A stretch of DNA of 64,000 nt from Sphingorhabdus sp. (GCA_028279555.1 JANQNO010000006.1:243837-307836); one strand, 5' to 3'; positions 9,773-18,298 are shown, numbered from the stretch's first letter. Program-made: numbers and translations. The notes: generated by a model from the letters alone, not told the origin.

Positions 9773-9797
9773 GACTACGCACCAAAGAAACCAATGG

Positions 9798-9829
9798 AGC
9801 CCCGGCCTTGCCGCCGGGGCTTTTCTTTT
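9798..9829 (+). terminator. Rho-independent terminator after etfA
   Basis: AGCCCCGG, a short loop, CCGGGGCT, then TTTCTTTT. It lies 25 bases after the etfA stop. Confidence 0.85.
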
Positions 9830-9919
9830 GCGCCCGCTTCGTGATAGGCTGAAAAGAAAAAGCGGGTCGCATCTCCTGCAGGACCATTGTCCGGCCATGT
9901 GAAAAAACAGGGATGCGAA

Positions 9920-11425
9920 ATGAAAGAGCCGAAAAAGCCCGGGCGCAAGAGCAAGCCGAAAGCCCGCAGCGCAAAAAGCCGAAAGCCAAAGGCATCTCCC
10001 GCGCCGCAGAAGAAGCGGCTGATCTTCTGCTTCGACGGCACCTGGAACCGGATCGACAGCCAGAACCCGACCAATGTCGCGCGCATCGCCCAGTCGGTCA
10101 GCCGGATCGACGGCAAGGGCGTCGCCCAGCTCATCCACTATGACGAAGGCGTCGGCACCGACAATAAATGGCTCAAGATGCCTGCCGGCATGTTCGGCTG
10201 GGGCCTGAAAGACAATATCGTCGAGGCCTATCATTTCCTCGTGCTCAATTATGAACCCGGCGACGACATCATCGTCTTCGGCTTTTCGCGCGGCGCATTC
10301 AGCGCGCGCAGCTTCGTCGGCATGATCAATAATTGCGGGATTATTTCGCGCCGCGCGCTCCACCATATCCGCGACGCCAAGGCGCTTTACACCAGCAAGG
10401 ACAAGGACAAGAAGCCCTGGTCCGATATCTCGCGGCAGTTCCGCTTTGACCATTGCCGCGATCTGTGCCTGCCGGGCGACCGCGAATGGCGCGCCCAACA
10501 ATATCCCGAGATGGATCACAGCAAGGCCACCGATCTTGCCGTCCAGTATGTCGGCATCTGGGATACGGTCGGCGCGCTTGGCGTCCCCAAGCATCTGCGC
10601 TTCATCCGCACGCCGAGCAAATACCGTTTTCACGACACCCGCCTGTCGGATCTGGTGAAGAGCGCCCGCCATGCGGTCGCGGTCGACGAGCGGCGCGGCG
10701 CCTTCGAACCCACCTTCTGGTCCAACCTGCATATACTGAATGCCGAATATGCCGGTGAGACGCCCTATCAGCAGCAGCTCTTCCCCGGCACGCACGGCTC
10801 GGTCGGGGGCGGCGGGCCGGTGCGCGGGCTTTCCGATGCCGCGCTCGACTGGGTGATCCGCGGCGCGCGCAAGGTCGGCGTCGGCTTCGATACCGACGAG
10901 GCCAGCCCGCTCTATCAGCTGCTCCCCGATCACCGCGCCTCGCTCTTCAATGTCGGCGGCGACAAGAAAAAGCACGGGATTCGCGACTGGCTTTCGGGCG
11001 GCTTCAAGCTGAAGGACCGCGATTTCGGCGAACTGGACCAGCCCGAATTTCATGCCAGCGTTGCCCGCCGCTACCATGCCAGCGGGGCGACGCTTTACGA
11101 GCAGGAGGATTATCGCCCGCGCGCAATCGAGGAATGGTGGCCGCAGCTCGAAGCGGTGCAGGTCGCCGAGGATATCGAGATCGACGAGGAGCAGCTGGAG
11201 CGCAAGGGGCTGTGGGATGATCGCGCCTTGCGGGCTCCGGCCAGCGTGCGCGAATATACCGTCAGGCGCGGCGAAAATCTGACCCGCATTGCCGAGGCGG
11301 AAATGGGCGGCGCGAAGGACTGGCAAATCCTCTATCTGCATAACCGAAATATTGGATTGATGTTCGACCCCGACGAGCTTTACGCGAACCAGAAAATCGA
11401 GATTCCCGTCTATGGGGAGGGGTAG
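9920..11425 (+). CDS. DUF2235 alpha/beta-hydrolase with C-terminal LysM domain
   Basis: 501 residues. Residues 1-32 are strongly Lys/Arg-rich. The DUF2235 (Tle1-like phospholipase) domain follows: FCFDGTWN at 37-43, nucleophile Ser123 in GFSRGAFSAR, an Asp in GIWDTVGALG and a His in FPGTHGSVGGGG, so a complete catalytic triad is possible. Residues about 444-496 form a LysM-like domain (YTVRRGENLTRIAEAEMGG, then LYLHNRNI and ANQKIEIP). ATG at 9920 has GGGA 7 bases upstream; a TTG at 9887 has no ribosome site. There is no signal peptide and no type VI secretion gene in the window. It follows a terminator and looks monocistronic. Confidence 0.8.
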   Translation: MKEPKKPGRKSKPKARSAKSRKPKASPAPQKKRLIFCFDGTWNRIDSQNPTNVARIAQSVSRIDGKGVAQLIHYDEGVGTDNKWLKMPAGMFGWGLKDNIVEAYHFLVLNYEPGDDIIVFGFSRGAFSARSFVGMINNCGIISRRALHHIRDAKALYTSKDKDKKPWSDISRQFRFDHCRDLCLPGDREWRAQQYPEMDHSKATDLAVQYVGIWDTVGALGVPKHLRFIRTPSKYRFHDTRLSDLVKSARHAVAVDERRGAFEPTFWSNLHILNAEYAGETPYQQQLFPGTHGSVGGGGPVRGLSDAALDWVIRGARKVGVGFDTDEASPLYQLLPDHRASLFNVGGDKKKHGIRDWLSGGFKLKDRDFGELDQPEFHASVARRYHASGATLYEQEDYRPRAIEEWWPQLEAVQVAEDIEIDEEQLERKGLWDDRALRAPASVREYTVRRGENLTRIAEAEMGGAKDWQILYLHNRNIGLMFDPDELYANQKIEIPVYGEG

Positions 11426-11879
11426 TATGGGTTCCGGCTGAAGCCTGCCCTGAACCTGTTTCAGGGTGGTGGTGTGGCCGAGCATTCCTGCTGCATTGGC
11501 TTGTCGTCGCCCCAGCCCTTCGACGCCGCCTGCGGCGTTGCTCAGGATAAACTTGACCCTTGGTCAAGGCTGGGGTCTATCCCAAGCGGCAGTTTAGCAA
11601 GACAGTCGGGATAGACTCCGGCCTGCGCCGGAGTGAAAGTAAATATTGGCGGCCAAGGCAGGGTTTAGTTCCGGTCGAAGTCGCGCTTTGGTCGAGTGTT
11701 ACTTGCCTTGTTTCACCATCAATCTCGCTTTCACCCCACCGTCACTCCCGCGAAGGCGGGAGTCCAGTAGTTCACATACCATAACTGGATACCCGCCTGC
11801 GCGGGCATGACGAGGAACTGGAAGCTTCCTCTTGCACTCAAATGAGGCAAACTGCATTAACGCAGGAAGGGAGAGGTCC
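11426..11879. repeat. Gene-free stretch packed with short palindromes
   Basis: 454 bases without a convincing gene. Palindromes: CCTGAA/TTCAGG (11449-11465), CGCCGCCTGCGGCG (11524-11537), ACTCCGGC/GCCGGAGT (11615-11634), ACTCCCGC/GCGGGAGT (11744-11763) and CCCGC/GCGGG (11792-11805). These match the dispersed hairpin repeats of alphaproteobacteria. The last 50 bases hold the leader of the methyltransferase gene, with GGAAGGGAGAGG before its ATG. Confidence 0.75.
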
Positions 11880-13043
11880 ATGACCAATACGCTCTATTAC
11901 GGCGACAACCTTAAAGTCCTGCGCGAGTCCGTTGCCGATGAGAGCGTCGACCTGATCTATCTAGACCCGCCCTTCAATTCGAACGCCAATTACAATATCC
12001 TTTTTCGCTCGCCCGACGGGCAGGGTAGCGATGCGCAAATCAACGCCTTCGACGATACCTGGAGCTGGGGGCCGGATGCCGAGGAGTCGGTCGATTATGT
12101 GACGATGAGCGGCCATCACAAGACGCATGATTTGCTGACCGCCATGCTCGGCTTTCTCGGCAAGAATGACATGATGGCCTATCTGGCGATGATGGCGGCG
12201 CGGTTGATCGAGCTGCACCGCGTGCTCAAGCCCACCGGCAGCCTCTATCTCCACTGCGACCCCACGGCGAGCCATTATCTGAAACTGCTGCTCGATGGCG
12301 TGTTTGGGGCGAAGAATTTTCGAACGGAAATAAGTTGGAAAAGATCGTCAGCTCATAATGATGCTAAACAGGGTCGATCTCAGTACGGCAACATACGGGA
12401 CATCATATTCTTTTACACTAAATCAGAAAAGAACTGGACTTGGAATTGGCTTTTCGCCGATTATTCAGAAGATTACATCAAATCCTTTTACAACAAAAAG
12501 GACTTAGCTGGTCGTCGATACCAACTAGATAACCTTACGGCCGCAAAGCCCGGTGGCGATACCAAGTATGGCTGGCACGCGCTGAAGAGATCTGGTGGCG
12601 ATTGGGAAACTGATTTCGACGACGAGTATAAGAAACCACAACCGGATACGGAATATCACACAGCCTATCCCTACAAGGGTCGCATCTGGGGATACTCGAA
12701 AGATAATATGTTGAAATTGGCTAGAGAAGGCCGAATTGGATATACGAAGAACGGCACGCCAAGGTACAAAAGATTCTTAGACGAAATGCCCGGTGTGCCT
12801 CTCCAAAACGATTGGAATGACATACTGCCGGCTAAGGGCCAAGAGCGCCTCGGCTATCCCACCCAGAAACCGCTCGCTTTGCTGGAACGGATCATATCCG
12901 CCTCCTCCAACGAGGGTGATGTGGTGCTTGATCCCTTTTGCGGCTGCGGCACGGCGGTCGATGCGGCTGAGAAGCTCGGGCGCGAATGGGTCGGAATCGA
13001 TGTCACCCATCTCGCCATCAACCTGGTAGAGGCGCGGATGTAG
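11880..13043 (+). CDS. Beta-class DNA methyltransferase (N-terminal half of a split modification-restriction fusion)
   Basis: 387 residues. Motif IV (LDPPFNSN, residues 28-35) comes before motif I (DPFCGCGT, 351-358), the beta-class order of N6-adenine/N4-cytosine methyltransferases; the target-recognition region lies between. The start at 11880 has GGAAGGGAGAGG upstream. The frame closes with TAG at 13041-13043 and then continues in the same frame into an Mrr-like nuclease domain; known homologs are single fused polypeptides. Bases about 12318-12838 (codons 147-320) are much poorer in GC than the flanks (71 of 180 in 12361-12540 against 36 of 60 in 12241-12300, hand count), which suggests an exchanged recognition domain. 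Confidence 0.85.
   Translation: MTNTLYYGDNLKVLRESVADESVDLIYLDPPFNSNANYNILFRSPDGQGSDAQINAFDDTWSWGPDAEESVDYVTMSGHHKTHDLLTAMLGFLGKNDMMAYLAMMAARLIELHRVLKPTGSLYLHCDPTASHYLKLLLDGVFGAKNFRTEISWKRSSAHNDAKQGRSQYGNIRDIIFFYTKSEKNWTWNWLFADYSEDYIKSFYNKKDLAGRRYQLDNLTAAKPGGDTKYGWHALKRSGGDWETDFDDEYKKPQPDTEYHTAYPYKGRIWGYSKDNMLKLAREGRIGYTKNGTPRYKRFLDEMPGVPLQNDWNDILPAKGQERLGYPTQKPLALLERIISASSNEGDVVLDPFCGCGTAVDAAEKLGREWVGIDVTHLAINLVEARM
13041..13043 (+). other. In-frame amber codon between methyltransferase and nuclease domains
   Basis: The methyltransferase frame ...GCG CGG ATG TAG GAT TCG CAT... stays open for 175 codons after the TAG. The codons at 13044-13070 (DSHPGIEFD) join directly to the nuclease ORF at 13071, which is in the same frame (both starts divisible by three). 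A single base change would restore a fused protein. Confidence 0.85.
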
Positions 13044-13070
13044 GATTCGCATCCCGGCATCGAATTTGAC

Positions 13071-13568
13071 GTGAAGGGCCGCCCGGAAAGCCTGCTTGGT
13101 GCCGAGGAGCTGGCACGGCGCGACAAGCATGAATTTGAAAAATGGATTGTACCCAAGCTCGACGGGCATCTGGTCAATGACGGCAAAAAAGGCGCCGATG
13201 GCGGTATCGACGGGATCATCTATTTCAAGCCGGACGACGGCAAAGCGAGAAAAGCCATCATTTCGGTCAAGGGCGGCAAGAATGTCGGCGTTGCGATGGT
13301 GCGCGATCTGGTCGGAGTCATGAAGCGCGAAAAGGCCGAAGCCGGTATTTTCGTCACTGCCGAACTACCCACAAAGCCGATGCTGCAGGAGGCCGCCGAA
13401 ACCGGGATATTCAAGAACGTCCATGGCAAATCATATTCACGCCTGCAAATCCTGACGCTGGCCGAAATCATGAAGCATGGCAAAGGGCCAGACCTGCCAG
13501 CCATCGTGCCCAACTACAAACGCGCACAGCGCACCCGGAAAAGCGGCGACCAGGGACAGCTGATCTGA
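13071..13568 (+). CDS. Mrr-like PD-(D/E)XK restriction endonuclease domain (C-terminal half of split gene)
   Basis: 165 residues if translation restarts at GTG 13071; the open frame begins at 13044. It carries GADGGIDGIIYF (Asp47) and, on the next strand, IISVKGGKN (Lys67), fitting the D..(E/Q/S)xK core of Mrr-type nucleases, followed by VRDLVGVMKREKAEAGIFVT, typical of the C-terminal half of fused methyltransferase-nuclease proteins. There is no clear Shine-Dalgarno before 13071. The domain looks otherwise intact, so it may be made only by readthrough or reinitiation, or the gene may be recently broken. Confidence 0.65.
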   Translation: MKGRPESLLGAEELARRDKHEFEKWIVPKLDGHLVNDGKKGADGGIDGIIYFKPDDGKARKAIISVKGGKNVGVAMVRDLVGVMKREKAEAGIFVTAELPTKPMLQEAAETGIFKNVHGKSYSRLQILTLAEIMKHGKGPDLPAIVPNYKRAQRTRKSGDQGQLI

Positions 13569-13569
13569 T

Positions 13570-13818
13570 ATGGCGGAAACGCGATATTTTCGTGAGCAGG
13601 TAATGCGCAAACGCCCATATCTTACCATCGCGGATTGCCGCGCGATTGTCGAGAATCCGCTGGCCAGAGAGAAACAGCCTGACGGACGAATTCGGCATTG
13701 GGGCGAGTTGCGCTTGCCAAATGAAGAGAAAGGCCGCATTTTGCGTGTTGTGACGCTGGAAGACGGGCAGACATTGCATAACGCATTTCTGGACCGGAAT
13801 TTCCGAAAGGCAAAATAA
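13570..13818 (+). CDS. Small hypothetical protein, partner of the DUF2283 gene
   Basis: 82 residues, basic, with a predicted alpha-beta layout: ADCRAIVENPLAREKQPDG, HWGELRLPNEEKGRILRVVT, then LEDGQTLHNAFLDRNFRKAK. The size, charge and position before a DUF2283 gene resemble the toxin-like partner (DUF4258/RelE-like) of such pairs, but I do not recognise a named family. Begins two bases after the nuclease ORF stop. Its stop overlaps the next ATG by one base (TAATG). Confidence 0.6.
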   Translation: MAETRYFREQVMRKRPYLTIADCRAIVENPLAREKQPDGRIRHWGELRLPNEEKGRILRVVTLEDGQTLHNAFLDRNFRKAK

Positions 13819-14033
13819 TGAAACTGCATTATTATGAAGAGACCGACAGTCTCTATATCGAGCTGAATGCCGCACCCTCTGCGGAGACCCGGGAAATTGC
13901 CGCCGGTATCAACATCGATTTGTCGGAAAGCGGAACCATTGTAGGCATCGACATAGACAACGCTTCCGGCAAGCTGGACCTGTCTACGCTTGAAAGTGAT
14001 GGCCTCCCGATTGGCCGGTTGAAGGCTGCCTGA
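13818..14033 (+). CDS. DUF2283 domain protein (antitoxin-like)
   Basis: 71 residues. MKLHYYEETDSLYIELN, then INIDLSESGTIVGIDIDNAS, is the DUF2283 signature: a small all-beta protein found with short toxin-like partners. Overlaps the preceding ORF by one base, so translation is coupled. Acts, if at all, as the antidote of the upstream product; that is inferred from arrangement only. Last gene of the run starting with the methyltransferase. Confidence 0.75.
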   Translation: MKLHYYEETDSLYIELNAAPSAETREIAAGINIDLSESGTIVGIDIDNASGKLDLSTLESDGLPIGRLKAA

Positions 14034-14414
14034 ATATCGCTGTCCTACAGCGTTCCACTAATGCTACCGCGCCCACCAGCTCTTTGACATTCGCGGGCCT
14101 CCGCCTTGCGGGCCGCTTCATAATCTCATTTCGCCTCCTCCAGGCACAAAGCGCGGTTTGCGGTCTCGTCCGACCCTCACTTTCCTAACCTTTGGAATAT
14201 TATTTCCTACATGTGGTCGCCGGCCCGCAAGCGGAAGGGAAAGGCGCACACCCGGCTTGCGCAAAAATTCCATCATGCTCTCCAGCGCAGGCTGGAGTCC
14301 AGAATCCCTGCAATTGCCAGACTGGACCCCAGCTTCCGCTGGGGAGCACTTATGATAGATGTTCAGGATTCTGGCGCGTTTCGGAACTGGCCGGGAAGTG
14401 CCCCGGAAATCCGG
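14034..14414. other. Gene-free stretch with one repeat
   Basis: 381 bases between the convergent DUF2283 and DUF885 genes. I find no supported gene. The only recognisable structure is copy B of the double-hairpin repeat at 14281-14344. Confidence 0.6.
14281..14344. repeat. Double-hairpin intergenic repeat, copy B
   Basis: First hairpin CTCCAGCGCAGGCTGGAG (starting at 14279), second hairpin CCCCAGCTTCCGCTGGGG at 14327-14344, 30 bases apart. Same layout as copies at 4870 and 33030. Confidence 0.8.
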
Positions 14415-15746
14415 TCATTCCTCAAGCAGATCGGATGGCAGCGTCGGTTCGCTCAAGAGCTTTTCCATCCGCGCCCATTTTTCCGCCTCGGCCGGATTGC
14501 CGCGCTCGATATAGGCCTTCACCATATCCTGCCCCAGCCCGTAATTGATCACATAGCTGCGATACTGATCGGTGAAGGCAATCGATTGCTCGGCGCGCCG
14601 GCGGCTGACGAGGCCGTATTTCTGCGTCGCGGCGATCGCCTCTTCGCGGCTGAATTCGCCGTCGAGATATTTCTGCGCAATCGTGAAGCGCGCCCCGCGC
14701 AGCGCCTTCAATTCCTTTTCGAGCGCAAAATAGGCCGGCGCGCTTTCCGGATCGAGCCCGGCCAGCGGGAACAAAACCTTCTGCTCATAGGCTAGCTTTT
14801 CTTCATCCGGGAAAGCCAGGTCGATGCCATAATTGGCGCTGCCCTCGGCGATCAGGCTTTGCGGGCTGTAAAGCGGGTAAACCGAGAATTCCTGCCAGCC
14901 ACGCCCGCGGGCGAGCCGTTTTTCCAGCAAGGCGTTGAAGGCATGATGGCCCGGATAGCCTTCATGGCAGCCCAGATCGACCGCGCGGCTGATATAGATG
15001 GGCAGGTCGGTATTGATCTGGATCAGGCTCTTATATCCGCCCTGATAATAATTATAGCCCGACCAGCTTTTGCCGGTCACGAATTCCATCGTGAAGCTCT
15101 CGCCAGCCGGCATCGCTATATGCTTCTCGCTGCGCGCCTTGCACTCGGCAATCGCCGCATCGAAGACAGGTTTCAGCCGGTCTTTCGGGATGACATAGCG
15201 GGCCTTGAAGGCATCGACGCGGCTTGATAGCGCGCCCTCGCCCGGCACCACCTTTTCGATCCTGGCCAGCACCGGATCATAGGCGGAAAGCGGTTTCAGC
15301 GCGGGCGTCGCGCCAAACAGCCCCAGCGATTCGGCGCGAAAGGAAACATTCTTGCCCGAAAGCATCTTGTGGCGCGTGGCAGCGGCTTTGAGCTGCGCCA
15401 GCAGAAAGGCCTTGCGGCGCTGCTGCGCTGGCTGAAGGCTGTCCTTATCGACGAGCCGGAGCCGCGCGGTGAGCTTGGATATCGCGCTTCCTGCCTCGGC
15501 CAGTGTGAGGGGATTGGTCTTTGCGGCCTCGGCCAGTTCTTTAGGGCCGTAATAGGCATCGACATAGCCGGCCTCGATCTCGCCCATCGCAAGCGTGAGC
15601 TTCAGATATTCGTCTGCGATTTTGCCTAGTGCCGGGCTGGCCGCTGTTTCATCGACCGCAGCTGCCGAGTTTGCAGCAGGCGGGTTACCTGTCGGCACGC
15701 AAGCCGCCAGAATTGTCGAAGCTGCAAGAGCAAAGAGTGCCCTCAT
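14415..15746 (-). CDS. DUF885 family lipoprotein (putative zinc metallopeptidase)
   Basis: 443 residues. Signal MRALFALAASTILAAC with lipobox ILAAC (Cys16), so a lipid-anchored envelope protein. The DUF885 domain shows CHEGYPGHHAFN, an HExxxxH-like metal site, and LIAEGSANYGIDLAFPDE with the distal Glu. Family members are presumed peptidases; none is well characterised. The ATG overlaps the nhaA stop by four bases (ATGA), so the two form an operon. Confidence 0.8.
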   Translation of the reverse strand: MRALFALAASTILAACVPTGNPPAANSAAAVDETAASPALGKIADEYLKLTLAMGEIEAGYVDAYYGPKELAEAAKTNPLTLAEAGSAISKLTARLRLVDKDSLQPAQQRRKAFLLAQLKAAATRHKMLSGKNVSFRAESLGLFGATPALKPLSAYDPVLARIEKVVPGEGALSSRVDAFKARYVIPKDRLKPVFDAAIAECKARSEKHIAMPAGESFTMEFVTGKSWSGYNYYQGGYKSLIQINTDLPIYISRAVDLGCHEGYPGHHAFNALLEKRLARGRGWQEFSVYPLYSPQSLIAEGSANYGIDLAFPDEEKLAYEQKVLFPLAGLDPESAPAYFALEKELKALRGARFTIAQKYLDGEFSREEAIAATQKYGLVSRRRAEQSIAFTDQYRSYVINYGLGQDMVKAYIERGNPAEAEKWARMEKLLSEPTLPSDLLEE

Positions 15747-17050
15747 CTTTTTGCTGCCGCCTCGGTCACGCCTTTCACATCGCCGTCGGTGGCTATCTCG
15801 CCAGCCTCTTCTGCCTCAATTTGGGCATGGCTGCTGTGCAGGGGCGCAAAACGCAGGATCAGGAAGCCGACAATCGCCGACAGGATCGATCCCATCAGGA
15901 TGCCGATTTTGGCCTCTTCGCGCAGGAAGGCCGCCTGTTCGCTGCTGCCCGGGAAGGCGAGCTCGCCGATGAACAGGCTCATGGTAAAGCCAATACCGCA
16001 AAGCATCCCGACGGCATATATCTGCAGCCATGTCGCCCCGCGCAGCTTGCTGGCGAAACCGACTTTGACCGCGATCCATATCGAGGCGAAAATGCCGAAC
16101 TGCTTGCCGAAGAAAAGCCCCGCAGCGATGCCCAGCGGCAGGGGGTCAAGAAATTGTTCAGCCTTGAAACCCGAAAGATCGACGCCAGCGTTGGCAAAGC
16201 CGAAAATGGGAATGATGAAATAGGCGCTCCATGGGTGGATGGCATGCTCCATTTTGTGCAACGGGCTGTCTTTCGAATCTGGCGCGCCGGGCGTCACGAT
16301 TATTGGAATCATCATCGCCGCCAGCACGCCGGCAATCGTTGCGTGAACGCCGGAGCGCAGCACAAAATACCATAATATGAGCGACAGGATGACATAGATG
16401 GGGATGGAGCGCACACCCGATTTATTAAGCACATACATCACCCCAAGCGCGCCCGCAGACGCCAGCAGCCAGACTGTTTGCAGGCCTTCGGTATAGACAA
16501 GCGCGATGATGGCGACCGCGCCCATATCGTCGACGATGGCAACCGTTACCAGAAACAGCTTGAGCGCGGTTGGCGCGCGCTTGCCAAGCAAAGCCAGCAC
16601 GCCGATCGCAAAGGCGATATCGGTCGCCGCCGGGATTGCCCAGCCATTCTGCAGATAAGGGTGGTCACGCGTGACGAAAAGATAAACGACAGCCGGGACT
16701 ACCATGCCCGCCGCTGCGGCGACTACAGGCAGCCGGCGCTTTTCCCAGGTCGACAGGCGGCCGTCGACAAATTCGCGTTTTATCTCAAGCCCGACAAGAA
16801 AAAAGAAGATCGCCATTAGCCCATCATTGATCCAGAGATGAAGGGTAAATGTCTTCTCGAGGCTTCCCAGCATGAGGGTTGGGCCGATCTTGTCATTCAG
16901 GACATCTTTATAGAGCCCGCTCCATTGGCTGTTCGCGACAAACATGGCAAGCGCGGCCGCAAGCATCAGAATGATGCCGCCAGCGGCTTCGCTCTTCAGA
17001 AAATCGCGAAGTGCAGATACGGGTTTCAATGGGTTGGATTGTGAACTCAT
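15743..17050 (-). CDS. nhaA: Na+/H+ antiporter NhaA
   Basis: 435 residues with about 12 hydrophobic segments. NhaA hallmarks: NDGLMAIFFFLVGLEIKREF, IPAATDIAFAIGVLALLGKR, the aspartate pair in VTVAIVDDMGAVAI (ion-binding site) and the C-terminal GIGFTMSLFIGELAF. Exchanges internal sodium for protons across the inner membrane; pH and salt homeostasis. The C-terminal tail of about 40 residues is longer than in E. coli. Translationally coupled to the DUF885 gene. Confidence 0.95.
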   Translation of the reverse strand: MSSQSNPLKPVSALRDFLKSEAAGGIILMLAAALAMFVANSQWSGLYKDVLNDKIGPTLMLGSLEKTFTLHLWINDGLMAIFFFLVGLEIKREFVDGRLSTWEKRRLPVVAAAAGMVVPAVVYLFVTRDHPYLQNGWAIPAATDIAFAIGVLALLGKRAPTALKLFLVTVAIVDDMGAVAIIALVYTEGLQTVWLLASAGALGVMYVLNKSGVRSIPIYVILSLILWYFVLRSGVHATIAGVLAAMMIPIIVTPGAPDSKDSPLHKMEHAIHPWSAYFIIPIFGFANAGVDLSGFKAEQFLDPLPLGIAAGLFFGKQFGIFASIWIAVKVGFASKLRGATWLQIYAVGMLCGIGFTMSLFIGELAFPGSSEQAAFLREEAKIGILMGSILSAIVGFLILRFAPLHSSHAQIEAEEAGEIATDGDVKGVTEAAAKR

Positions 17051-17228
17051 AGCGCGCCTTTTGCACAGTTGGCTTTAGCTAATCAAGCCCAGTTTTCCGC
17101 GCAATCCCCAGACAAGATGTTACCCCTCCGACCTTGCCTTGGGACAATCATTCTACCTATCCTCTTTGCGTGTTGTGAGATGGAAGAAATGCAGCGGCTG
17201 ATCATTTGTCGCTACCGGGGATAGACAA

Positions 17229-17747
17229 GTGCCAGGTGTGCGCAAGACAGAATTGACAGATGGTCAGAAGCAGTGCCTCCGGCTGGTCGCAGCGCATCAT
17301 ACATCCAAAGAGATTGCGCGTATCCTGGAAATCTCGCACTTCACGGTCGACCAGAGGCTCGATGCCGCCCGCCGTAAGCTGAATGTCGATACGCGCCGCG
17401 AGGCTGCGTTGTTGTTTGCCGAGATGGAGAAAGGCAACCTATCCGAACGCTTCGTATACGAAGCGGCTGGCATTGTTGAACCGCCACGAGACGGTCAATC
17501 TCTACGCCCAACCAGCGATAGGGGGTACGCCTCTGCTCGTCAGGATCGTGTGGCAAGTCAGCTTTTTGCTGAGCGCTTTATACGACTTTTTCGTGGCGGT
17601 TTCGGCGTGCCTCCTATTGGGGGAAGGAGGCATCGGATGGCGCGGCGGGAGATTTTTCTGCAATCCTTGGCAGTCGCTCTCTATGCTTCGTTGGTCCTTG
17701 GGGTCGCCTCGATAATTCTGAAAATCACATTGACCAGCTTTGGCTGA
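17229..17747 (+). CDS. LuxR-type HTH protein with C-terminal membrane segment
   Basis: 172 residues from GTG at 17229 (GGGGAT about 9 bases upstream). Residues 7-65 form a GerE/LuxR-type helix-turn-helix: LTDGQKQCLRLVAAHHTSKE, then IARILEISHFTVDQRLDAAR. No receiver domain. A hydrophobic helix at about 148-168 (VALYASLVLGVASIILKI) would tether it to the inner membrane. Such membrane-bound HTH proteins are frequent in sphingomonads; the signal is unknown. It precedes the membrane protein and NfrB-like genes on the same strand and may regulate them. Confidence 0.7.
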   Translation: MPGVRKTELTDGQKQCLRLVAAHHTSKEIARILEISHFTVDQRLDAARRKLNVDTRREAALLFAEMEKGNLSERFVYEAAGIVEPPRDGQSLRPTSDRGYASARQDRVASQLFAERFIRLFRGGFGVPPIGGRRHRMARREIFLQSLAVALYASLVLGVASIILKITLTSFG

Positions 17748-17890
17748 CCGCTGGTGCAAGCGGAGGGCAATCTTGTCGACAATACGGTCTCGATCTTCCA
17801 GCGCGTATATGCGCACAGAGCCGCAATTGGCGGCAAGCCTTGTCGGCCAGCCGCAGCGGTCAGATCAACTCAGAGCGTGGACGGCTCCGC

Positions 17891-18298
17891 ATGATGACAA
17901 TATTCGGAGTGCTCAATATTTTAACTGCATTCAATGCAACTCTCGCCGCTACTATAGGGGAGGGACGTGCAGAACGCATCGGCTGGGTGATCCTCGCGCT
18001 CGCGGGCATCAGCCTTTTCTTAACAAGGACAACGCCAGAAACGGCGGGCGGGATGGCAGCGTTGTTTTTTGTCGACGCCGCTCTCCTAATCGGATTTATC
18101 CTGCTGGCCGTGCGCAGCAGCTTCTATTGGCCGGTTTGGGCAAGCGGCCTCCAGATTTTGATTGTCCTTGCGCATCTGGTGAGGCTGACGGCCGCGCCCG
18201 ATTCCATCGCGGCCTATATAGCACTGCTGATGCTGTGGAAGATCTTGATCCTTGTCTTTATCGCAGCGGGGACCATTCTGGACCGAAGATCAGGATAG
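17891..18298 (+). CDS. Small integral membrane protein
   Basis: 135 residues from ATG 17891, with about four hydrophobic stretches: GVLNILTAFNATLAATIG, IGWVILALAGISLFL, AALFFVDAALLIGFILLAV and WASGLQILIVLAHLV. No family recognised. It lies 57 bases before the NfrB-like gene on the same strand; a helper of that glycosyltransferase is possible but unproven. A longer in-frame start at 17840 adds a hydrophilic stretch and is less likely. Confidence 0.6.
   Translation: MMTIFGVLNILTAFNATLAATIGEGRAERIGWVILALAGISLFLTRTTPETAGGMAALFFVDAALLIGFILLAVRSSFYWPVWASGLQILIVLAHLVRLTAAPDSIAAYIALLMLWKILILVFIAAGTILDRRSG

Noticed and set aside
9656..11485. 609-codon open frame on the minus strand opposite etfA and the DUF2235 gene
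   Set aside because: It is the antisense shadow of GC-rich genes whose own products have clear catalytic motifs; its translation shows no family features.
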